Source of the DNA: an uncultured Flavobacteriales bacterium
Lineage (GTDB): Bacteria > Bacteroidota > Bacteroidia > Flavobacteriales_D > Parvicellaceae
Reading direction: 5' to 3'
Length of the DNA stretch: 64,000 nt
NCBI GenBank assembly: GCA_943787535.1
Contig: CALSMU010000007.1
Span: forward strand, 62,001-126,000
Shown here: positions 57,973 through 64,000 of the stretch, in pieces
How positions within the stretch are numbered: the first letter of the stretch is position 1
How the letters are laid out: each line of letters starts with the position of its first letter
Position numbers and translations under genes: made by a program
Notes under the pieces: generated by a model
The model's database searches: none
Seen by the model: the letters and a program-made list of their open reading frames with translations, nothing else
What the model was told of the DNA's origin: nothing

Positions 57973-58416
57973 ATGAAATGGAGTTGTAAGGCATTTAAAG
58001 AGTTGTCGCTAGATGAATTTCATGACATAATTCAATTGCGTGAAATTGTATTTGTTGTTGAACAAGATTGTCCATATTTAGATGTCGATGGCAAGGATAA
58101 AGACGCATTGCATGTGTTTGGAGAATACCAAGGAAATATTGTCGCTACCACGCGTATTTTAAAACCAGGAAAATCTTATAATGAGGTTGCTATTGGTAGA
58201 GTAGTTACTTCTCCAACTGTTAGAGGAATGGGAATGGGTAAGCAGTTAATGGAGGAGTCGATGAAGTTTGTGCAGCTTCACTTTGGTAAGGTTCCAATTC
58301 GAATCTCTGCTCAAACATATCTTTTGAAATATTACAGATCCTTTGGGTTTGCAGAAACAGGGAAGGAGTATTTAGAGGATAATATTCCTCATTTAGAAAT
58401 GCTCTACACGCCTTAG
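57973..58416 (+). CDS. ElaA-type GNAT acetyltransferase
   Basis: About 147 residues from the ATG at 57973; a TTG at 57967 would add two. Family mark: LREIVFVVEQDCPYLDVDGKD, followed by the acetyl-CoA loop VVTSPTVRGMGMGKQL and SAQTYLLKYYRSFGF. ElaA proteins are widespread single-domain N-acetyltransferases with unknown substrate. The stop overlaps the stop of the convergent gene by 4 nt. Confidence 0.9.
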   Translation: MKWSCKAFKELSLDEFHDIIQLREIVFVVEQDCPYLDVDGKDKDALHVFGEYQGNIVATTRILKPGKSYNEVAIGRVVTSPTVRGMGMGKQLMEESMKFVQLHFGKVPIRISAQTYLLKYYRSFGFAETGKEYLEDNIPHLEMLYTP

Positions 58417-59309
58417 TTTAGTTGAAATAGTTTGTCTAGTTCTCGATAATTAAATGTTCTTCCTGTGTAAAAATTAGTCTCTTTTTTGTTTTTGACTTTA
58501 AAAAATGCTGGAAACTCGTTGCCTGCTAATTTTCTAAATTCAGCTTTGGAAATTCGAATGTAAGGGAAGTCACATCTGTTTCTTTCAATAAATGCTTCGG
58601 TATCTTTTATGTTTCCTGGGAAAACTAGTACAATTTGAGTAGCGTTTAATTTAGCTCTTTTCGAAACACCTAGTTTAATTGCTGCAAGATTGCAATAGTA
58701 GCACGAAGTACTTAAAAAGGCGAAAAACACTTCAGGTTTTATTGTGATTCCTGAGTCGGAACATTCTTTATATATATTTCCCCAGTTAAGAGTAGGATCC
58801 TCAATAGAGGTTGTGTGTTTTTGGAAATCATCAATGTAAATAGGATTTATTATGAATAAGGGAATTCCAATTATTACTACTAAGCAGGAGTTTATTGTCA
58901 TGTTTTTCAATCTACTCAATGAATTCTTCTTGCTTTGCTTTTTCGGACTGATAGCAAAAATTATAAGATAAAATACCCCTGCTAATGTTATCCATTTATT
59001 AAATAAAAAAAAGGTAAATTCATTTGCATATAAGCCATCAATAGGTTTTCCAAAAAAGTCAATTAAATAAAAACCGCTAAGTAAAAGAATTGATAGGGAG
59101 AGTAATTTAATGTGAATTGATTTGAGTAAAAGTGAAATTGCAATAATAAATTCTATGATAACAATTGCGCTGATTGCTATAGGTGCAATTTCCCAATTGA
59201 AAATGCTGCTTTCAACTAAAGAAAACACTATGGGCTCAATAAAAATAAGCTTTGTAATACTTGAAGCTAGAAGTATTAGAGTTGCTAATATGTTAAAGAG
59301 GAAGTTCAA
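58413..59309 (-). CDS. MauE/DoxX-like membrane protein fused to a thioredoxin-like domain
   Basis: The 298-residue protein has four membrane helices at about 5-20, 43-62, 68-85 and 105-122 (MauE/DoxX-like), and a fifth near 140-155. A soluble C-terminal domain follows that contains FLSTSCYYCNLAAIKLGVSK, a CxxC active site of the thioredoxin fold. Later, AGNEFPAFFKVKN carries a cis-proline-like position. This looks like a membrane redox relay for exported proteins. The specific partner is unknown. Confidence 0.7.
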   Translation of the reverse strand: MNFLFNILATLILLASSITKLIFIEPIVFSLVESSIFNWEIAPIAISAIVIIEFIIAISLLLKSIHIKLLSLSILLLSGFYLIDFFGKPIDGLYANEFTFFLFNKWITLAGVFYLIIFAISPKKQSKKNSLSRLKNMTINSCLVVIIGIPLFIINPIYIDDFQKHTTSIEDPTLNWGNIYKECSDSGITIKPEVFFAFLSTSCYYCNLAAIKLGVSKRAKLNATQIVLVFPGNIKDTEAFIERNRCDFPYIRISKAEFRKLAGNEFPAFFKVKNKKETNFYTGRTFNYRELDKLFQLN

Positions 59310-59323
59310 GAGATTTAAGAAAC

Positions 59324-59348
59324 AAAAAAGCCCTCATAAATGAGAGCT
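59324..59348 (-). terminator. Terminator after the small lipoprotein gene
   Basis: On the minus strand, AGCTCTCAT, a two-base loop and ATGAGGGCT make a 9-bp stem with one G-T pair, ending in TTTTT. It separates the lipoprotein at 59368 from the next gene start at 59309. Confidence 0.65.
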
Positions 59349-59367
59349 CTTTGAGAGTTTATTGAGT

Positions 59368-59574
59368 TTAATCTAGGCTGCAACCTACCCCAGTTCCTAC
59401 ATAAATGGTGTTTGTCTCATTACATGCCGATTCTGCATCTTTTTTTGTTTCATTTTCAATTGTGAATGAAACACTATTTACACTATCTGAACAAGTACAG
59501 GTCCAATCTTTTTTACATGAAGTAGTTCCAGCAAACAAAGCTACAACTCCAAATGCTACAATAATTTTTTTCAT
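59368..59574 (-). CDS. Very small cysteine-rich lipoprotein
   Basis: The protein has 68 residues. Its lipoprotein signal ends FAGTTSCKKDW. The mature part holds CTCSDS, ACNET and GVGCS, so two or more disulfides are likely. The KKD after the cysteine fits the lipid-anchor rule common in this phylum. It is probably a surface lipoprotein of unknown role. Confidence 0.75.
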   Translation of the reverse strand: MKKIIVAFGVVALFAGTTSCKKDWTCTCSDSVNSVSFTIENETKKDAESACNETNTIYVGTGVGCSLD

Positions 59575-59727
59575 AATAGTTTTTAGATTAATTTAACTTG
59601 AAGCTAATGTAATATATTACTGCTTAAGAACAAAGTGCAATATATTATATAGCATATATACCGCGCTATTATTTTGTAACGATTGAATGAATTATTCATT
59701 ATATGAGATATCAGAACGGCAGGGTTG

Positions 59728-59758
59728 TTGATTTTGATGGTATTATAATGTAAATTTG
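59728..59758 (+). promoter_or_regulatory. Promoter of the MORN-lipoprotein-subtilase cluster, close to leaderless
   Basis: TTG (59728-59730), 20 nt, then TAAATTTG (59751-59758): both elements and spacing match the phylum consensus. The ATG begins only 5 nt after the -7 box, so transcription should start at or within a base or two of the ATG. Confidence 0.5.
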
Positions 59759-59763
59759 TAAAT

Positions 59764-60540
59764 ATGAAGTGGATAGTATTAGTCTTTCAATTATTATTAA
59801 TAACGTCATTGGGTTTTACTCAACCTCAAGGAGATGCAAATAAGCTTGATTCAAAAGGTAGAAAGCAAGGTAAGTGGATTAAGTTTCATGAAGGTACTGA
59901 AAAGAAAAGGTATGAAGGAACGTTTAAAAATGATATTCCAATTGGGAAGTTTACGTATTACTATCTAACCGGAGAAGTTTCAGCAGTTACAGATTTTATT
60001 AATGATATGACTGCATATACTCGAATGTATCATTTGAATGGAAAGGTAATGGCAGCCGGAAAATATTTAAATCAAGAGAAAGATAGTACGTGGTTGTCTT
60101 TTAATGATAGAAAAGAAATCATTAGTAAAGAAAATTATGTAGCTGGAAAACTAAATGGAGAAAGCATCGTTTATTATCCTAGTGATCCGTCAAAAGGAAA
60201 AGTAAAAAGATATGAAATCACGAATTATGAAGCTGGCTTAAAGCACGGTAAGTGGATTCAGTTTTATGATTCAGGTAAAATAAAAGCAGAAGGTGTGTAT
60301 AAAGATGGAAATTTTGATGGAAGGGTTAAATGGTTATATGCAAGTGGAAAAATAGAGATAGATGGATATTATAAACATGCTGTGAAAAATGGTTTTTGGA
60401 AATACTATGAAAATGATGGAGAGTTAAGAAGAAAAGTATATTACAGAAATGGTACGGTCATAGAAGGGGATGCATTAGACAAGTATCTAGAGAATTTAAG
60501 GAAAGCAAAAGCAGTACAAAAACCTAGCTATAATGAATAA
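59764..60540 (+). CDS. YwqK/MORN-repeat secreted protein
   Basis: The protein has 258 residues. The signal peptide (MKWIVLVFQLLLITSLGFTQ) is followed by repeats of the YwqK type: GKWIKFHEGTEKKRYEGTFK, GKFTYYYLTGEVSA, GKWIQFYDSGKIKAEGVYKD and GFWKYYENDGELRRKVYYRN. Such repeats make an elongated beta surface and are common in exported Bacteroidota proteins; calling it an antitoxin, as in some annotations, would not be justified here. It overlaps the next gene by 8 nt. Confidence 0.85.
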   Translation: MKWIVLVFQLLLITSLGFTQPQGDANKLDSKGRKQGKWIKFHEGTEKKRYEGTFKNDIPIGKFTYYYLTGEVSAVTDFINDMTAYTRMYHLNGKVMAAGKYLNQEKDSTWLSFNDRKEIISKENYVAGKLNGESIVYYPSDPSKGKVKRYEITNYEAGLKHGKWIQFYDSGKIKAEGVYKDGNFDGRVKWLYASGKIEIDGYYKHAVKNGFWKYYENDGELRRKVYYRNGTVIEGDALDKYLENLRKAKAVQKPSYNE

Positions 60541-61201
60541 ATTATTTTATACCGTATTTGCATCCATAATTTTATTATTCGGATGTAAAAAGTCGAATAA
60601 TGAAACAGTTAAGTATTATTATAATTACTTTCCTTTGGATGTAGGTGCTTGGATAGAATATGACGTTGTGGATATTATTCATTCTCAATCGGGAAGTGAT
60701 ACAGCAGAATATCAGTTGAAAGAAATAACTGCTGAGGAGTTTTTGGATAATGAAGGTCGATTAACTTATCGAATTGAGCGATACTGGAGAGGTGATAGTA
60801 ACGCTAATTGGAGTATTAAAGATGTTTGGTTTAGCAATAAAACAAAAACAACTGCTGAGAAAGTGGAAGAAAATGTGCGGTTTACAAAATTGGTTTTCCC
60901 AATAAATACTTCAAAATATTGGGATGGAAATGCTTTTAACACTCTCGAAGAATGGGAGTATTTTTACGATAGTTTACATGAGCCAAAATTAATAAACAAC
61001 CTAAGTTTCGATTCAACAATTACGGTAGTTCAGCGAGATAATGAAAATGTTGTGGAATATGAAAAAGTAAAAGAGATTTATGCGGTTGATATAGGACTGA
61101 TTTATAAAAGTCATATTGATTTGGATATTAATTTATCTAATATATTAGATATAAACAGCGGGAGAGAATTGGAAATGACTGTAACAGCATACGGTAAATG
61201 A
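60533..61201 (+). CDS. Unknown lipoprotein
   Basis: The protein has 222 residues with a lipoprotein signal ending IILLFGCKKS. The mature part is beta-rich with repeated tryptophans (YFPLDVGAWIEYDVVDI, YRIERYWRG, WSIKDVWFSN, SKYWDGNAFN), a pattern seen in outer-surface lipoproteins of this phylum. Its last bases overlap the start of the subtilase (ATGA). No function is known. Confidence 0.75.
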   Translation: MNKLFYTVFASIILLFGCKKSNNETVKYYYNYFPLDVGAWIEYDVVDIIHSQSGSDTAEYQLKEITAEEFLDNEGRLTYRIERYWRGDSNANWSIKDVWFSNKTKTTAEKVEENVRFTKLVFPINTSKYWDGNAFNTLEEWEYFYDSLHEPKLINNLSFDSTITVVQRDNENVVEYEKVKEIYAVDIGLIYKSHIDLDINLSNILDINSGRELEMTVTAYGK

Positions 61202-62850
61202 AAATAACTCTAGTTCTCGTTATTTGTTTCCCCTTTTCTTTGTTTTCTCAGAGTTCAAGTTTTTGGATATCTTTTACAGATAAAAATAATTCTCCCTATT
61301 TCGTTAATCAACCATCTCAGTTTCTATCACAGAAGAGTATTGAACGAAGAACAAATGCAGGTATTTCTATTTTACCAAACGATCTTCCGGTAAATGAAAC
61401 TTATATCGATTCTATATTGGTTTCTGGTGATTTTAAACTATTACAAGCTTCTAAATGGTTGAATGCTATTGCTATTACCACGGATGATACGACATCATTA
61501 AATACTATATTAAATTACTCTTTTGTTGCTAATGTGGCGCAAGTAAAATCTTTAAAGCAAAACAAAATTATCGATAAGTTCGAAGATATTGCAATTGCAA
61601 AAAATGAAATTAATTTATTGAGTATTCCACATTATCCTTATGGATATTCCTATAATCAATTGGCATTGCACTCAGCTGATAAATTGCAAGACTTGGGGTT
61701 TAGTGGGCAAGGAATGCATATAGCTATAATAGATGCAGGTTTTTTCAGAGCAAATGAATTAAATGCGTTAGAAGATGTTTTTAATGAAGGTAGAATATTG
61801 TCTACTCGTGATTTTGTCAATGGAGGGGAATCTGTTTATGAAGACCACCAGCACGGAACGATGGTGCTTTCAGTAATTGCAGGCTCAATTGATGGTGAGT
61901 TTAAAGGAACTGCTCCTTTGGCTAGTTTTCATTTACTTAGATCTGAGGACGTGGGTTCTGAGACGTTATTGGAAGAGTATAATTGGATTGCCGCAGCTGA
62001 ATATGCTGATTCTGTGGGAGTAGATATAATTAATACCTCATTGGGATATACAACATTTGATGATACTCTTCAGAACCATACATATGCTGATTTGGATGGT
62101 AATACTACTGTTATTGCGCAAGCTGCAGATATTGCCGCATCAAAAGGGATATTATTATGTATTAGTGCTGGGAACTCCGGTGCTTCTGCATGGCAATATA
62201 TAAGTACTCCAGCGGATGCAGATAGTGTCCTTGCCGTTGCTGCGGTTGATAGTAATGGCACATATGCCTTTTTTAGCAGTGTTGGCCCAGCAGCAGACAA
62301 TGATATAAAACCTAACGTAGCCTCGGTTGGATGGAATACCTACTTAATATCTCCATTTACAGGTGAAGTTATGCGGGGAAATGGAACTTCATTCAGTGCT
62401 CCAATGATAACAGGTATGGCCGCTTGTTTATGGCAATCTTTGCCAAATAAAACGAATATGGAGATAATGCGATTAGTAGAGGAGAGCTCTAGTCAGTTTA
62501 GTAGTCCTGATAGTTTATTGGGTTATGGATTGCCAAATATGTTTGATGCTTATAGTAAAGAAACGGGAGTTCTTTATAGCCCACCTAAAGAAGATCTAAT
62601 TGAAGATGTATTTCCTATTCCTGTTACAGACTTGGTTAATATAATTTTCGTTAGTAAGGTCAGTCAGGGAATAGTAATTCGAATTTATTCGGAGAAAGGA
62701 GATTTAATAGTTTCAGTATCGGAGACAGTTTTACAAGGAAAGAATCAACTTGTATTGAGTCAATTAAACGCGTTACCTTCGGGGAGTTACATTATTGAAA
62801 TTGAATCTGCAGAGGGAGATAGAGCAACTACCACTATTGTGGTTATTTGA
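61198..62850 (+). CDS. Subtilase (S8) with type IX secretion sorting domain
   Basis: The protein has 550 residues. Signal peptide (ITLVLVICFPFSLFSQ), a propeptide to about residue 170, then a subtilisin domain: catalytic Asp in IAIIDAGF, His in EDHQHGTMVLSV and Ser in GNGTSFSAPMITG. After about residue 470 a C-terminal domain (VFPIPVTDLVNIIFVSK, then SGSYIIEIESAEGDR) fits the type A T9SS sorting signal, so the protease is secreted or attached to the surface by T9SS. It starts at ATGA overlapping the lipoprotein stop. Confidence 0.92.
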   Translation: MKITLVLVICFPFSLFSQSSSFWISFTDKNNSPYFVNQPSQFLSQKSIERRTNAGISILPNDLPVNETYIDSILVSGDFKLLQASKWLNAIAITTDDTTSLNTILNYSFVANVAQVKSLKQNKIIDKFEDIAIAKNEINLLSIPHYPYGYSYNQLALHSADKLQDLGFSGQGMHIAIIDAGFFRANELNALEDVFNEGRILSTRDFVNGGESVYEDHQHGTMVLSVIAGSIDGEFKGTAPLASFHLLRSEDVGSETLLEEYNWIAAAEYADSVGVDIINTSLGYTTFDDTLQNHTYADLDGNTTVIAQAADIAASKGILLCISAGNSGASAWQYISTPADADSVLAVAAVDSNGTYAFFSSVGPAADNDIKPNVASVGWNTYLISPFTGEVMRGNGTSFSAPMITGMAACLWQSLPNKTNMEIMRLVEESSSQFSSPDSLLGYGLPNMFDAYSKETGVLYSPPKEDLIEDVFPIPVTDLVNIIFVSKVSQGIVIRIYSEKGDLIVSVSETVLQGKNQLVLSQLNALPSGSYIIEIESAEGDRATTTIVVI

Positions 62851-63457
62851 TGTTTAAATCAAGCATTTTTCTATCTCCTATATATCCAATTAATTGGTCT
62901 CCAATTTTCACTGGGCCTACACCAGCAGGCGTTCCTGTAAATATTAAGTCACCAATTTTCAGCGTCATAAATTGGGAGAGGTAACAGATTAAATGATCGA
63001 AATTAAAAAGCATATCTTTTGAATTTCCTTTCTGTACTATTTCTCCATTTTTTTCTAATGAGAAAGCTATATCATCTAGGTTTTTAAATTCGCTTTTTTG
63101 AATAAATTCTCTTGATAATGGCGCGGAATAATCAAATGCTTTTGCTTTTTCCCATGGAAGACCTTTTGCCTTACATTCTAGCTGGATATCTCTAGCAGTA
63201 AAGTCAATTCCTAAACCAATTTCATTATAATAAGTACTTGCAAACTTTTTAGAAATGTTTTTACCTAATTTACAAATTTTGATAACAAGCTCAACTTCGT
63301 AATGAAGGTCTTTTGTGAAGTTTGGATAAAAAAAAGGCTGTTTTTTTGGCAGTAAAGCAGAATCAGGTTTCATGAAATATACAGGTTCTGTAGGCACAGT
63401 ATTTCCTAATTCTTTAGCATGTTTGGCGTAGTTTCTTCCAATACAGAATATTTTCAT
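62843..63457 (-). CDS. Fumarylacetoacetate-hydrolase-family protein
   Basis: The 204-residue short FAH-fold protein begins KIFCIGRNYAKHAKELGN. Metal ligands are likely in the DLHYEVELVIK glutamates and the aspartate of GLGIDFTARDIQ; the C-terminus contains IFTGTPAGVGPVKIGD, the family signature. Members of this size are acylpyruvate hydrolases or oxaloacetate decarboxylases, so this is not necessarily tyrosine catabolism. It is convergent with the subtilase, overlapping by 8 nt. Confidence 0.9.
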   Translation of the reverse strand: MKIFCIGRNYAKHAKELGNTVPTEPVYFMKPDSALLPKKQPFFYPNFTKDLHYEVELVIKICKLGKNISKKFASTYYNEIGLGIDFTARDIQLECKAKGLPWEKAKAFDYSAPLSREFIQKSEFKNLDDIAFSLEKNGEIVQKGNSKDMLFNFDHLICYLSQFMTLKIGDLIFTGTPAGVGPVKIGDQLIGYIGDRKMLDLNIK

Positions 63458-63459
63458 GA

Positions 63460-64000
63460 TTACATTTCTTCTTTAATTTTCTTAAATTTATTTTTAGTGT
63501 CTAGTGTGAAATCCCCTTTCATTAACCAATTGAAGTATCCCGGTTCTTTTTTAAAGATATCCACCACAGGTACCCCCTTATGCTTTCCAAAATTAAAAAC
63601 AGGTATGTCTTCCTGGTTGATTGCAATTCTTTTAGAAAAGTCTAATGCACGCGCTCCCATGGTTGAGAACTCACTTAAAAAGTCTACATCACCTTGTATG
63701 TTGTCATATTTTTCTATTTGTGCTTCCAATACTTCTAAAGTAGCAAGTGTGTCAGCTTCTGCACTGTGGGCATTAGTAAGTTCTTTGTTGCAGTAAAATT
63801 TATAAGCTGCAACCAGTGTTCTTTGCTCCATTTTGTGAAAAACATTTTGAATGTCAACAAACTTTTTTTTGTCAAATTCTGGATCTATTCCTGATCTTAA
63901 CATTTCTTCAACAAGTAAAGGAATGTCAAATCGATTGGAATTAAAACCGGCCAAATCAGCATCAGTTATAAAAGCTTTTATTTCTTCAGCAATGTCTTTA
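63460..64000 (-). CDS. DnaQ-like 3'-5' exonuclease (N-terminus outside the window)
   Basis: The reading frame is open to the window edge, so the start and the first exonuclease motif (DxE) are missing. Seen: the second motif DADLAGFNSNRFDIPLLVEE and the third HSAEADTLATLEVL, where the His and Asp take part in two-metal catalysis. A C-terminal extension of about 70 residues (FNFGKHKGVPV, YFNWLMKGDF) is typical of the Bacteroidota epsilon-like exonuclease. It is followed 2 bp later by the FAH-family gene. It probably acts in DNA repair or proofreading. Confidence 0.88.
   Translation of the reverse strand, partial: KDIAEEIKAFITDADLAGFNSNRFDIPLLVEEMLRSGIDPEFDKKKFVDIQNVFHKMEQRTLVAAYKFYCNKELTNAHSAEADTLATLEVLEAQIEKYDNIQGDVDFLSEFSTMGARALDFSKRIAINQEDIPVFNFGKHKGVPVVDIFKKEPGYFNWLMKGDFTLDTKNKFKKIKEEM

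Noticed and set aside
59590-59665. TATA-rich repeats upstream of the MORN gene
   Set aside because: No consistent arm length; looks like ordinary AT-rich intergenic DNA.
59764-60540. Antitoxin role for the YwqK-like protein
   Set aside because: The label comes from distant relatives; this protein has a signal peptide and no toxin gene beside it.

Overview
The window is an AT-rich chromosomal segment of a member of the Bacteroidota, most likely a free-living (probably marine) Flavobacteriales-type bacterium. The lineage call rests on a TonB-dependent receptor with an N-terminal carboxypeptidase-regulatory domain, a DUF5686 outer-membrane protein, a subtilase with a type IX secretion C-terminal sorting domain, an S46 dipeptidyl-peptidase, a DUF349 protein, many lipoproteins with K-rich tails, start codons without Shine-Dalgarno sequences, and promoters of the TTG/TAnnTTTG type. 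No rRNA, CRISPR array, transposase, integrase or phage structural gene was seen. One tRNA is present: initiator tRNA-fMet with encoded CCA.

Layout. 1-1391: start of a photolyase/cryptochrome-type FAD-binding protein coupled to a TIGR03643 protein, then a DUF481 outer-membrane protein. 1496-9506: accessory block with a CASTOR/POLLUX-type channel, two unknown proteins (one ending in a helix-hairpin-helix), two tandem voltage-gated channels with nearly identical membrane halves and diverged cytoplasmic halves, and a uracil-DNA-glycosylase-fold protein translationally coupled to the second channel. This is the best candidate here for an undescribed system. 9709-12695: small secreted protein, tRNA-fMet, era and der. 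12718-20882: radical SAM/SPASM protein, DUF5686 protein, RND/MMPL transporter, rfbA, polyprenyl synthetase. 20906-26374: small lipoproteins, DoxX-like protein, M19 dipeptidase, TIGR01777 epimerase and unknowns. 26518-30528: sucA-sucB. 30606-37424: phenylacetate genes paaZ, paaY, paaJ, paaI, the last three directly downstream of pyrG. 37560-43877: TonB receptor, DPP-IV peptidase, DUF349 protein. 43945-49216: DUF819 membrane protein, SpoIIE-type phosphatase, a doubly frameshifted THUMP rRNA methyltransferase and a membrane protein. 49354-53297: S46 peptidase with a TPR tail and a pair of paralogous membrane proteins. 53477-58416: panB, an RluA-type pseudouridine synthase, gdhA, a small unknown, meaB and an ElaA-type acetyltransferase. 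58413-64000: MauE/thioredoxin-like fusion, small lipoprotein, a three-gene overlapping cluster ending in a T9SS subtilase, an FAH-family protein and a partial DnaQ-like exonuclease.

How the genes fit together. Most of the window is housekeeping: ribosome and tRNA GTPases, TCA cycle, CTP, pantothenate and glutamate synthesis. Added to this are peptide-scavenging genes (DPP-IV, S46, M19 and S8 peptidases) and aromatic degradation by the phenylacetyl-CoA route. The early part of that route (paaABCDE, paaG, paaH, paaK) is not in this window. Functions are assigned from residues and motifs visible in the translations; no database search was run.
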